Source: Epulopiscium sp. Nele67-Bin004
Lineage (GTDB): Bacteria > Bacillota_A > Clostridia > Lachnospirales > Cellulosilyticaceae
Reading direction: 5' to 3'
DNA: 25,341 nt
Assembly: GCA_002007315.1 (NCBI GenBank)
Contig: LNZQ01000127.1
Span: 1 to 25,341 of the forward strand
Shown: positions 17,689 through 24,504 of the stretch, one piece after another
How positions within the stretch are numbered: position 1 is the stretch's first letter
Layout: each line of letters starts with the position of its first letter
The notes under the pieces: generated by a model
The model's database searches: none
What the model was told of the DNA's origin: nothing
Seen by the model: only the letters and a program-made list of their open reading frames with translations
Translations under genes and position numbers: made by a program

Positions 17689-18252
17689 ATGTCATTAATA
17701 GGTAAAAAAGTAGAAGATTTTTCGGTAGACGCATACCAAAACGGAGAGTTCATCACAGTAACTCAAGATGATTTACAAGGAAAATGGTCAATATTTTTCT
17801 TCTATCCAGCAGATTTCACTTTTGTATGCCCAACAGAGCTTGCAGACGTTGCAGACAAATATGAAGAATTTAAAGCTGCTAACTGCGAAGTTTATTCAGT
17901 ATCAACTGATTCACATTTCGTACACAAAGCATGGGCAGACGCAACTGAAACTATTGGAAAAATCAAATATCCAATGTTAGCAGACCCAACTGGAAAAGTT
18001 ACTAGATTTTTTGAAGTTATGATCGAGGAAGCAGGTCAAGCACTTAGAGGAACTTTCATCGTAAATCCAGAAGGAATCATAAAAGCATACGAAGTACACG
18101 ATTTAGGAATCGGTCGTGACGCAGACGAACTTTTAAGAAAATTACAAGCTGCACAATTCGTACATGAGCACGGAGACCAAGTTTGTCCAGCAAAATGGAA
18201 GCCAGGAGCAGAAACTCTTGCACCAAGCTTAGACTTAATCGGGAAACTTTAA
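17689..18252 (+). CDS. ahpC: Alkyl hydroperoxide reductase subunit C (2-Cys peroxiredoxin)
   Basis: Cytoplasmic peroxidase that reduces H2O2, organic peroxides and peroxynitrite. The 187-aa length is that of AhpC/Prx1-type enzymes. The active site reads P40-ADF-T44-FV-C47, with peroxidatic C47, supporting R120 (ALRGTF) and resolving C166 (QVCPAKWKPG). The C-terminal segment after C166 is the usual one that allows disulfide exchange with AhpF. It has an AAAGGAG ribosome site and a strong promoter overlapped by a PerR-like repeat. The reductase gene starts 63 bases downstream, past a weak hairpin, and is the expected electron donor. Confidence 0.97.
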   Translation: MSLIGKKVEDFSVDAYQNGEFITVTQDDLQGKWSIFFFYPADFTFVCPTELADVADKYEEFKAANCEVYSVSTDSHFVHKAWADATETIGKIKYPMLADPTGKVTRFFEVMIEEAGQALRGTFIVNPEGIIKAYEVHDLGIGRDADELLRKLQAAQFVHEHGDQVCPAKWKPGAETLAPSLDLIGKL

Positions 18253-18260
18253 TAATATAA

Positions 18261-18285
18261 GGGCGGCAGTTTGTCGCCCGTTTTG
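18261..18285 (+). terminator. Partial terminator/attenuator between ahpC and the reductase
   Basis: GGGCGGC (18261-18267) pairs with GTCGCCC (18273-18279) with one wobble and an AGTTT loop, followed by GTTTTG only. The weak tail suggests partial readthrough, giving more ahpC than reductase message. No separate promoter is obvious between the genes. Confidence 0.6.
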
Positions 18286-18315
18286 CATAAAATTTTATAA
18301 CTCGGAGGTGTATTT

Positions 18316-19953
18316 ATGATTTATGATTTAGTTATAGTTGGTGGCGGTAGTGCAGGTCTTGCGGCTGGAATTTATGCAGGTCGTGCAAAGATGAACGTTA
18401 TAATAGTTGAGAAAGCAGAATGGGGCGGTCAAGTAAATACGACAGCTGAAATTTTAAATTACCCAGGTGTTATAGACACAACAGGGCCACACCTTATGGA
18501 AGAAATGAGAAAACAAGCAGCAAACTTTGGTGTTGAGTTTTCTTCAAGAGAAGTTCAAAGTTTCAAACTTGATGGAGATGTAAAAGAAATAGTTACAGAC
18601 AAAGGAACTATACAAGGTCGTAGCCTTATTCTTGCTCAAGGGGCATCTCCAAGAAGACTTAACTTTGAGGGCGAGTCTGAATTTGTTGGACGTGGTGTAG
18701 CATTTTGTGCAACTTGTGACGGTGAATTGTTTACTGGGAAAGAAGTATTTGTAATCGGGGGCGGATACGCTGCTGCTGAAGAATCTATTTTCTTAACTAG
18801 ATATGCAACAAAAGTTACAGTTGTAGCACGTGATGCAGACTTTACGTGTGCAAAAACGCTTGCAGACAAAACAAAAGCAACAGAGGGAATTGATATCAAA
18901 TATAACACAGAAGTTGTAAAAATCTGGGGTGACACCACTATAAAAGGTGCACGTTTCAAAAATAATATCACAGGCGAAGAGTGGGATTATGAGTCAAACG
19001 ACGGCTTCGGTATGTTTATATTTGCAGGTTCTGAGCCAGCAACAGGGCTAGTTCGTGACAAAGTTGATGTTGACCAATATGGATACATCGTAACAACTGA
19101 CAATATGGAAACAGGTATCCCAGGGGTGTATGCAGCGGGAGATTTACGCCACAAAGTGTTGCGCCAAATCGTTACAGCGGTTGCAGACGGGGCGATTGCA
19201 GCAACAAATGCTGAGAGATACGTTGCACATCAAAAAGATAAACTTGGTATTAAAGAGGAGTTTGTTCGCAAGCAAGCAGAGCCAGCAAAAGCACAAGATG
19301 TTAAAGTTTCAGGTAAAAATATATTTATCACTCCAGAAGTTGCAACTCAACTTTCAGGTGTGTTTGGTAGACTTACTAAAAACATCAAATTTGTAACAGT
19401 TGTTGACCCTCAAAACGACAAATCACAAGAGTTGCAACGCTTCTTAGAAGAACTTGTACCATTAAGCGACAAGTTATCGTTACAAGTTGTAGAAAAAGGT
19501 GCTGACTCGGCTCTTGAAGAAAAACTAAGTATAGACAAATTCCCAGTAGTTTGTATGTTAGATGAAAATGATAATTATACAGGCGTAAAATTCTGTGGAA
19601 TTCCAGGTGGACATGAGCTTAACTCGTTTGTTTTAACAGTATACAATTTAGGTAGCCAAGGGCAACCTATCGCAGACACAGACGTTGAAAAAATTAAAAC
19701 TATCGACAAAAAAGTAAATTTAAAAGTTGTAGTTTCTTTATCATGTCACTTGTGTCCAGACGTAGTTGTTGCAGCACAAAGAATTGCGATATTAAATCCA
19801 AACGTTGAGGCGGAAATGATTGACATCGCATTATTTAAAGAGCTTAAAGACAAATTCCACATTATGAGCGTGCCAGCTCTTATCGTGAACAACGATAAAT
19901 TGTTGTTTGGAGCTAAAAAATTATCAGAGATAATTGAACTAGCGTCAAACTAA
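18316..19953 (+). CDS. AhpF-like NAD(P)H:peroxiredoxin reductase with C-terminal dithiol module
   Basis: A 545-aa flavoprotein that should pass electrons from NAD(P)H to AhpC. Residues 1-305 form a thioredoxin-reductase core: FAD motif VIVGGGSAGLAAGIYAGRA, redox pair C131/C134 (CATC), nucleotide-binding motif VIGGGYAAAEE, and the closing FAD motif GVYAAGDLRH. Residues about 330-545 are two thioredoxin-like folds; only the second carries a dithiol, C477/C480 (CHLC), with the cis-Pro region SVPA (P520). In E. coli and B. subtilis AhpF the equivalent two-fold module is at the N-terminus, so this protein has the reverse order. The HRRxxxR motif of NADPH-using thioredoxin reductases is not present (ARDADF instead), which leaves NADH possible. 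CGGAGGTG precedes the ATG. Alternative label: thioredoxin reductase fused to a glutaredoxin-like domain. Confidence 0.92.
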   Translation: MIYDLVIVGGGSAGLAAGIYAGRAKMNVIIVEKAEWGGQVNTTAEILNYPGVIDTTGPHLMEEMRKQAANFGVEFSSREVQSFKLDGDVKEIVTDKGTIQGRSLILAQGASPRRLNFEGESEFVGRGVAFCATCDGELFTGKEVFVIGGGYAAAEESIFLTRYATKVTVVARDADFTCAKTLADKTKATEGIDIKYNTEVVKIWGDTTIKGARFKNNITGEEWDYESNDGFGMFIFAGSEPATGLVRDKVDVDQYGYIVTTDNMETGIPGVYAAGDLRHKVLRQIVTAVADGAIAATNAERYVAHQKDKLGIKEEFVRKQAEPAKAQDVKVSGKNIFITPEVATQLSGVFGRLTKNIKFVTVVDPQNDKSQELQRFLEELVPLSDKLSLQVVEKGADSALEEKLSIDKFPVVCMLDENDNYTGVKFCGIPGGHELNSFVLTVYNLGSQGQPIADTDVEKIKTIDKKVNLKVVVSLSCHLCPDVVVAAQRIAILNPNVEAEMIDIALFKELKDKFHIMSVPALIVNNDKLLFGAKKLSEIIELASN

Positions 19954-19964
19954 CAACCACTTTT

Positions 19965-19995
19965 GCCACATAGAAAATCTGTGTGGCTTTTTTTT
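19965..19995 (+). terminator. Strong terminator of the ahpC-reductase unit
   Basis: GCCACATAGA (19965-19974) pairs with TCTGTGTGGC (19978-19987), with one wobble and an AAA loop, followed by eight T. Confidence 0.95.
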
Positions 19996-20006
19996 GATTT
20001 TACCCC

Positions 20007-20035
20007 TTGAAATGTACAATTAATTGGGTTATAAT
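20007..20035 (+). promoter_or_regulatory. SigA promoter of the tRNA-Arg unit
   Basis: TTGAAA (20007-20012), 17 bp, TATAAT (20030-20035). Confidence 0.82.
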
Positions 20036-20055
20036 GGCAACATACTTTAGTATTT

Positions 20056-20129
20056 GCACGCATAGCTCAGCTGGATAGAGCATCTGACTTCGGATCAGAG
20101 GGTCGTGGGTTCGAATCCTACTGCGTGCG
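20056..20129 (+). tRNA. tRNA-Arg, anticodon TCG
   Basis: A 74-base cloverleaf. Acceptor GCACGCA pairs with TGCGTGC; the D arm is GCTC...GAGC; anticodon stem TCTGA/TCAGA holds loop CTTCGGA, with anticodon TCG (decodes CGA). T arm GTGGG/CCTAC holds TTCGAAT. The discriminator base is G. CCA is not encoded, so it must be added after processing. It has its own promoter at 20007 and is followed after 23 bases by a short reading frame with no terminator between. Confidence 0.97.
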
Positions 20130-20152
20130 TTAAGAAAAGAGGTGAACTTAAC

Positions 20153-20263
20153 GTGGAAAAAGACACAAATCAAGCTACTTCAGAACAAATAACAGAATAT
20201 GAGCTAGATGAAACAAATGCTATTCTTACAGAAAGTAAACAAAATTTATTAAATTTACAATAA
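20153..20263 (+). CDS. 36-codon mini-gene directly downstream of tRNA-Arg
   Basis: A short frame with a GTG start and an excellent ribosome site, GAGGTGA (20139-20145), seven bases upstream; the site begins 10 bases after the last tRNA base. The predicted 36-aa peptide starts MEKDTNQATSEQ and ends NLLNLQ. It is acidic, Gln/Glu/Asn/Thr-rich and probably helical, with no membrane segment, Cys or known motif. It has no promoter of its own and no terminator separates it from the tRNA, so it should be released as a message when the tRNA 3' end is cut. The unusually good ribosome site argues for real translation. Function is unknown. Confidence 0.6.
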   Translation: MEKDTNQATSEQITEYELDETNAILTESKQNLLNLQ

Positions 20264-20287
20264 TATAAAAATAAATCCCCCTATAAC

Positions 20288-20316
20288 TTTACATTGATAA
20301 AAAATTGACGTATAAT
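20288..20316 (+). promoter_or_regulatory. SigA promoter of the exonuclease-like gene
   Basis: TTTACA (20288-20293), 17 bp, TATAAT (20311-20316). Confidence 0.82.
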
Positions 20317-20354
20317 ATATCAACAAGAGTATTAAAATTAGGGGGGTGGGGTAT

Positions 20355-21230
20355 ATGATAGAGCAAGATTATTATGTCGCTTTCGGTGATTTTGAGTGGA
20401 TAAAAGCTGACAAGCAAGACAGGTTAATATGTTTGTCGGCTGTAGTAGTAGATCCGTATACAGAAAAGATTAAAGATAGATTGCATCTAAATTGCTCTGA
20501 TACGGCGATTTACATGGATAAAATTATGGAAAAATTTACGGGCGTTACAACTGATGACTTGGAAAAAGGGGTATCAGAAACACAATGTATTAAGCAACTA
20601 AAAGAATTTTTGGAAACTTATAACGTAACAATTTTAAGAGCTTGGGGCATAGATTATGATTTAGTTGGTTTAAGACAGTCAGCAGAACGCACAGGGGAAG
20701 TGTTTAACAGCTTAGAAGATGTATCTATATTATATACCAAGACGTTAAGAAGCTTTAAATATTTATTTTTACCAACACCCTCTATAGGTCTAAAAGAGTT
20801 TTGTACTATAATGTTAAAACAAAAATCTGACAAAGTACATAATAGTTTATATGATAGCGAAAGGTTAGCGTTAAGCTATTTAAAATTACAACAGCTTGAG
20901 TTGAAGCCTGAAAATAAATTTAAACATTATAAATACTATGATGTGCACAGATATGCAAATAAAAAGCGTAAATTGCTTATAAAATGGGGAGAAACTGCGT
21001 TTGCCAATGAGATAACAAAGAAATATTGGACAAAACAAGTTAATAAGCTCAATATTTATGACCTAAATGTTTGTATAGATAAAAAATTTACAAATGATGA
21101 CCTAAAAATTTACACAATTACTTTGTTGCTTGAGCGATTGACAATGTTACCATACGGTAGCCGTCAAATAGGAATAGTGATTAAAGAAAGCAAAAAAACA
21201 AAAAAAACATTGTTAAAACTTTTAAAGTGA
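20355..21230 (+). CDS. DEDDh-type 3'-5' exonuclease domain protein (DnaQ-like) with basic C-terminal extension
   Basis: Residues 1-180 carry the DnaQ-like exonuclease motifs: Exo I GDFEW (D12, E14), Exo II RAWGIDYDLVGL (probably D102) and Exo III VHNSLYDSERLA (H162 and D167, spacing HxxxxD), so the metal-binding DEDDh set is complete. Such enzymes trim single-stranded DNA or RNA ends, but the substrate cannot be told. The remaining 110 residues are Lys-rich, with a KKRK cluster and a Lys-rich terminus, fitting nucleic-acid binding; I do not recognise this extension. A GTG at 20346 is in frame, but it overlaps the AGGGGGGTG ribosome site (20340-20348), so the ATG at 20355 is the better start. 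The gene has its own strong promoter. The next gene starts 65 bases downstream with another promoter. Confidence 0.85.
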   Translation: MIEQDYYVAFGDFEWIKADKQDRLICLSAVVVDPYTEKIKDRLHLNCSDTAIYMDKIMEKFTGVTTDDLEKGVSETQCIKQLKEFLETYNVTILRAWGIDYDLVGLRQSAERTGEVFNSLEDVSILYTKTLRSFKYLFLPTPSIGLKEFCTIMLKQKSDKVHNSLYDSERLALSYLKLQQLELKPENKFKHYKYYDVHRYANKKRKLLIKWGETAFANEITKKYWTKQVNKLNIYDLNVCIDKKFTNDDLKIYTITLLLERLTMLPYGSRQIGIVIKESKKTKKTLLKLLK

Positions 21231-21234
21231 GTGC

Positions 21235-21263
21235 TTGTATACAATGAAAATTTAATGTATACT
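21235..21263 (+). promoter_or_regulatory. Promoter with duplicated GTATAC
   Basis: TTGTAT (21235-21240), 17 bp, TATACT (21258-21263). The palindrome GTATAC occurs at 21237-21242 and 21257-21262, overlapping both promoter boxes at a 20-bp period, which might be a paired operator. Confidence 0.6.
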
Positions 21264-21295
21264 TTAAAGAAAGAACAATAGTGAGGGGATATTTT

Positions 21296-21766
21296 ATGAA
21301 TACGTATAAAACTTTTTACAGATTAGATGAAAAAGATAAATTAGTGTCGTATGAAACATTAACTGCAACTTCGATTTTATTAAAATACTTTAAATACACA
21401 AAAGACTATATAACAATTAAGCATCACGGAGAGCACTTAACAAAAGAATTTTCACCAACTGAAGTATATAGCTATATTCGTGAAGAAGACAACGAGGTAT
21501 TTACAATCACTTCAAAAACGATAATTAATCCTTGTCGTGCAATTCAACTTATGTTAGTTGAAAATGACCCATATGCAATTCTTGATATAGAGCAACCTTG
21601 CATCTATGCGTTAGCACATGCAATAGATTTAGATGAGAGTCTTATAAATTTAGTTAAAAACGAGCACAAAGTGGATTTAGTTGGATATGATATAAATTTA
21701 TATCACTTAATTGATAACCCTAGTGAACGTGTACAAAAAATTTATAAATTAATGCAAAGAGCTTGA
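21296..21766 (+). CDS. Hypothetical protein (156 aa)
   Basis: I do not recognise this soluble protein. It starts MNTYKTFYRLDEKDKL and looks mixed alpha/beta, with an N-terminal strand-rich half (ITIKHHGEHLTKEFSP, EDNEVFTITSK) and a C-terminal helical half (ALAHAIDLDESLINLVKNEH). There is no signal peptide, membrane helix or metal motif apart from KHHGEH, which is not a known site. A GTG at 21281 is in frame, but it lies just before and partly within the GAGGGGAT ribosome site (21283-21290), so the ATG at 21296 is preferred. The TGA stop lies inside the -35 box of the SRP RNA promoter, so the two transcription units abut. No terminator is visible between them, meaning this message may read through into the RNA gene. 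Confidence 0.75.
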   Translation: MNTYKTFYRLDEKDKLVSYETLTATSILLKYFKYTKDYITIKHHGEHLTKEFSPTEVYSYIREEDNEVFTITSKTIINPCRAIQLMLVENDPYAILDIEQPCIYALAHAIDLDESLINLVKNEHKVDLVGYDINLYHLIDNPSERVQKIYKLMQRA

Positions 21767-21791
21767 CAAATTCATATAACTTAATTATAAT
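21763..21791 (+). promoter_or_regulatory. Perfect consensus promoter of the SRP RNA
   Basis: TTGACA (21763-21768), 17 bp, TATAAT (21786-21791). The -35 box contains the stop codon of the upstream gene. Transcription would begin near 21798, about 23 bases before the mature 5' end. Confidence 0.92.
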
Positions 21792-21820
21792 AAATGAGTG
21801 ATAGTATATATCAAAACTTT

Positions 21821-22087
21821 TCTGTGCTAGCTGGGGAGGTAGCGGTGCCCTGTAACTTGCAACCCGCTGTAGCAAGAGTGATGCTTAGGCTGAGGCACCA
21901 TTTTGTGAAGACTGCCTTTAGCAAGTAGTGATGACGATTGGGTCTTACGCAATAGCTCCTTATGAACCGTGTCAGGTCTTGACGGAAGCAGCACTAAGTA
22001 AGATCGGTTATGTGCCGTGAGGGTGCCTGATCTGAGCAAACTACTAAGGTAACGCTTGTAAGGTGTTGTCGAAGCCAAGTGCACAGA
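21821..22087 (+). ncRNA. ffs: Signal recognition particle RNA, large Gram-positive type
   Basis: The RNA scaffold of the SRP, which binds Ffh and targets nascent membrane and secreted proteins to FtsY. The conserved Ffh-binding helix reads GTGTCAGGTC...CGGAAGCAGCAC (about 21969-21993). The 5' Alu-like region, with CTTGCAACCCGCTGTAGCAAG-type pairing near 21856-21877, marks the long (about 270-nt) form of Bacillota rather than the short 4.5S form. The ends pair: TCTGTGC (21821-21827) with GCACAGA (22081-22087). Extra transcribed sequence on both sides (from about 21798 and to the terminator at 22105) suggests trimming from a precursor, as RNase III does in B. subtilis. The apical loop is TGAC instead of GGAA. 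Confidence 0.97.
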
Positions 22088-22104
22088 TTTAATTTAAAAT
22101 GTTC

Positions 22105-22128
22105 AGAGTACAAAGGTACTCTTTTTTT
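22105..22128 (+). terminator. Terminator of the SRP RNA
   Basis: AGAGTAC (22105-22111), AAAG loop, GTACTCT (22116-22122), then a run of seven T that shares the last stem base. Confidence 0.93.
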
Positions 22129-22203
22129 ATGCCAAAAATTCAGTAACTTCAAAGGACAGTTGTGCATATAATAGTATAAACTAAATTTTGAGGTGATTTT
22201 TCT

Positions 22204-22542
22204 ATGTATGATCAAGTTATTATAATAAATAGTGAATCGTTGGGATATGGCGATGCAAATGTGGGGAGCAATTTGTTAGGAGTATTTTTACGAAAAATCC
22301 TTGCTAGCCTTGACAAACCAGACGTAATTGTTTTTTACAACTCAGGCGTTAGACTATTAACTCCAGGGTCAAAAGCCCTAGAAATTTTGGCGGCACTAGA
22401 GAGCTATGGGGTTGAATTATTAGCTTGTGGTACGTGTGTATATAAAGTTTGTGGTCAAAAGTCGCTTAGAGTTGGACGAATTAGTAATATGGATGAAATT
22501 GCGGACATTATTCTTAATGCGAATAGAGTTATAACATTATAG
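22204..22542 (+). CDS. DsrE/YedF C-terminal-domain protein
   Basis: A 112-aa cytoplasmic protein matching the DsrE-like half of the putative sulfur/selenium carrier YedF. Recognisable blocks are INSESLGYGDANVGSNLL, VIVFYNSGVRLLTPGS, LLACGTCVYKVCG (C75, C78, C83) and VGRISNMDEIADIILNANRV. Full-length YedF has a TusA-like N-terminal domain; here it is absent, and no TusA gene is next to it. The Cys at the CGTC motif may carry a persulfide or selenium, but no selenium-pathway gene lies in the window, so this is family inference. GAGGTGAT (22190-22197) precedes the ATG. A TATAAT at 22167-22172 may be the -10, with no clear -35. A strong terminator follows. Confidence 0.88.
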   Translation: MYDQVIIINSESLGYGDANVGSNLLGVFLRKILASLDKPDVIVFYNSGVRLLTPGSKALEILAALESYGVELLACGTCVYKVCGQKSLRVGRISNMDEIADIILNANRVITL

Positions 22543-22548
22543 TAAATC

Positions 22549-22588
22549 AAGAAGTTTAGCGTATAATTGCTAAACTTCTTATTTTTTT
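22549..22588 (+). terminator. Strong terminator after the YedF-like gene
   Basis: A perfect 12-bp stem, AAGAAGTTTAGC (22549-22560) with GCTAAACTTCTT (22569-22580), 8-base loop, then A and seven T. Confidence 0.95.
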
Positions 22589-22592
22589 GTTC

Positions 22593-22621
22593 TTGTATAC
22601 TAAAACCTACTATGTTATAAT
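22593..22621 (+). promoter_or_regulatory. SigA promoter with extended -10 for murB-rapZ-whiA
   Basis: TTGTAT (22593-22598), 17 bp ending in TGT, TATAAT (22616-22621). It starts five bases after the previous terminator. Confidence 0.8.
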
Positions 22622-22652
22622 ATCAAGATAAATATAAAAACTTATCATTAAA

Positions 22653-22668
22653 ATACCAATTTTGGTAT
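22653..22668. promoter_or_regulatory. Perfect palindrome in the murB leader
   Basis: ATACCAA-TT-TTGGTAT (16 bp) lies about 25 bases after the predicted transcription start and 33 bases before the murB ATG. No T-run follows, so it is not a terminator; it may be an operator or a small leader hairpin. Confidence 0.5.
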
Positions 22669-22701
22669 ATGATAGTATAAAATATTAATAGGAGTGCAAT
22701 T

Positions 22702-23613
22702 ATGGAAAACAAACAAAAAATTGTAGACGAATTATCAAATGTCACCGACGTAGTAAAAATTGATGAGCCACTAAAAAAACACACCTCTTTTAAAATTGGT
22801 GGAAATGCAGCCGTTTGGGTTGAGCCCACCAGTTATTCACAACTCCAAAACATAATTAACATATGCAAAAAATATAACGTCGACTATTACATAATAGGAA
22901 ACGGTAGTAACTTACTTATAAGCGATACTGGATTTGATGGAATAATTATATCTATATACAAAAACTTGAGTAACATAAAAGTTGAAGGAACTAAAATTAT
23001 TGCTCAAGCAGGTGCATTATTATCAAAAATTGCAACAACAGCAAGTGCTAACGGATTGAGTGGGTTTGAATTTGCCCACGGTATCCCAGGGACTTTAGGG
23101 GGGGCAGTAACGATGAATGCAGGTGCTTATGATGGTGAAATTAAAAATGTATTAAGTAGCGTAATTGTACACACAATAGAAGGAGAAATAAAAACATTAA
23201 ATAGTAGTGAGCTAGAACTTGGGTACAGGACAAGTAACATTGTAAAAAATGGGTATATTGTGCTTGAGGCTACTATTGATCTGGAGATTAAAGAAAATAC
23301 TGCTATTACCGATAAAATGAAAGATTTTTCAAATAGACGTAAAGAAAAACAACCCCTTAATTATCCGAGTGCTGGAAGTACATTTAAACGTCCAGAGGGT
23401 AATTTTGCTGGAAAGCTTATTATGGACAGCGGATTATCGGGTTTCACGATAGGAGGGGCTCAAGTTTCAAGTAAGCACTGTGGTTTTGTGATAAACATAG
23501 GTGATGCTACTGCACAAGACGTGATTGACCTCATTGAACATGTTAAAAAGACAGTAAACGATAAATACCAAGTTGAACTAGAACCAGAGATTAAATTTGT
23601 AGGAGACTTTTAA
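22702..23613 (+). CDS. murB: UDP-N-acetylenolpyruvoylglucosamine reductase
   Basis: Second committed step of peptidoglycan precursor synthesis: NADPH- and FAD-dependent reduction of UDP-GlcNAc-enolpyruvate to UDP-MurNAc in the cytoplasm. The 303-aa length fits the shorter type II MurB of Gram-positives. Signatures are KHTSFKIGGNA, the FAD-binding IIGNGSNLLISD (about 64-75), HGIPGTLGGAVTMNAGAYDG, the catalytic R176 (LGYRTSN), proton donor S226 (YPSAGSTFKRPEG) and E296 near the end (LEPEIKFVG). AGGAG precedes the ATG. rapZ starts 18 bases downstream, so the two are probably co-transcribed with whiA. Confidence 0.98.
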   Translation: MENKQKIVDELSNVTDVVKIDEPLKKHTSFKIGGNAAVWVEPTSYSQLQNIINICKKYNVDYYIIGNGSNLLISDTGFDGIIISIYKNLSNIKVEGTKIIAQAGALLSKIATTASANGLSGFEFAHGIPGTLGGAVTMNAGAYDGEIKNVLSSVIVHTIEGEIKTLNSSELELGYRTSNIVKNGYIVLEATIDLEIKENTAITDKMKDFSNRRKEKQPLNYPSAGSTFKRPEGNFAGKLIMDSGLSGFTIGGAQVSSKHCGFVINIGDATAQDVIDLIEHVKKTVNDKYQVELEPEIKFVGDF

Positions 23614-23631
23614 TTATAAAGGGGTTTTAAG

Positions 23632-24504
23632 ATGGAATTTATAATAGTAACAGGTATGTCAGGAGCTGGAAAAAGTACAGCTATAAAACATTTTGAAGAC
23701 GCAGGCTACTATTGTATAGACAATTTGCCGCCAGCTTTGCTAACAAGTTTTACCGAACTAATCAGAGATAAAAATAATATTTACGAGAAAGTTGCTTTAG
23801 GAATAGACATTAGAGGAGGCACTTTGTTTAATGATTTATTTGACAGCCTTGATGAACTGAGTGCAAAGCAATTTTCTTATAAAATTTTATTTTTTGATTG
23901 TAAAGATAGCGAGCTAATAAAGCGTTTTAAAGAAACAAGGCGTTCACACCCATTAGCTAGACAAGAACGAATACATGAAGGTGTTACTAAAGAAAGAAAG
24001 ATATTGGAAAAAGTAAAAGAAAAATCTGATTATATAATTGACACTACTTATATTTTGCCTAAAGATACAAAAGAAATGTTAAATCAAATTTTTAAACATA
24101 ACAAAGAATTTAAAAATTTGGTAATAACTATATTGGTTTTTGGATTTAAATACGGTATTCCAATAGATGCAGATTTAGTTTTTGATGTAAGATTTATGCC
24201 TAACCCCTACTATATCAAAGAATTACGCCCTCATACAGGACATGACCAAGTTATAATTGATTTTGTAACCAAATCTGATGTTACTAAGCAATTTTTACTA
24301 AAACTTAAAGATATGATAGAATTTTTAATTCCACATTATCAAAGTGAAGGTAAAAATCAAGTTGTAATAGGAATTGGTTGTACAGGTGGCAAACATCGTT
24401 CAGTTGTTGTTGCAAACGAACTAGGGAGACACCTAAAAGAGCATAAGTATATAGTGAACATGGAGTATAGGGATATTGATAAAGATAGTAAACGAGGAAA
24501 GTAA
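23632..24504 (+). CDS. rapZ: RapZ/YvcJ-type nucleotide-binding protein
   Basis: A P-loop protein of the RapZ family. In E. coli RapZ guides RNase E to the sRNA GlmZ and so tunes glucosamine-6-phosphate synthesis; in Bacillota the homologue YvcJ is a GTP/ATP-binding protein of less clear role. The 290-aa length is normal. Walker A is GMSGAGKS (8-15), followed by the family stretch AGYYCIDNLPPALL. The C-terminal domain has FGFKYGIP, FDVRFMPNP and GCTGGKHRSVVV. AAAGGGG precedes the ATG. It overlaps the most plausible start of the whiA-like gene by 29 bases. The yvcK gene often found between rapZ and whiA in Bacillota is missing here. Confidence 0.97.
   Translation: MEFIIVTGMSGAGKSTAIKHFEDAGYYCIDNLPPALLTSFTELIRDKNNIYEKVALGIDIRGGTLFNDLFDSLDELSAKQFSYKILFFDCKDSELIKRFKETRRSHPLARQERIHEGVTKERKILEKVKEKSDYIIDTTYILPKDTKEMLNQIFKHNKEFKNLVITILVFGFKYGIPIDADLVFDVRFMPNPYYIKELRPHTGHDQVIIDFVTKSDVTKQFLLKLKDMIEFLIPHYQSEGKNQVVIGIGCTGGKHRSVVVANELGRHLKEHKYIVNMEYRDIDKDSKRGK

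Noticed and set aside
21827..22215. Two minus-strand reading frames across the SRP RNA
   Set aside because: They only mirror the structured RNA gene, have no ribosome sites and do not resemble proteins.
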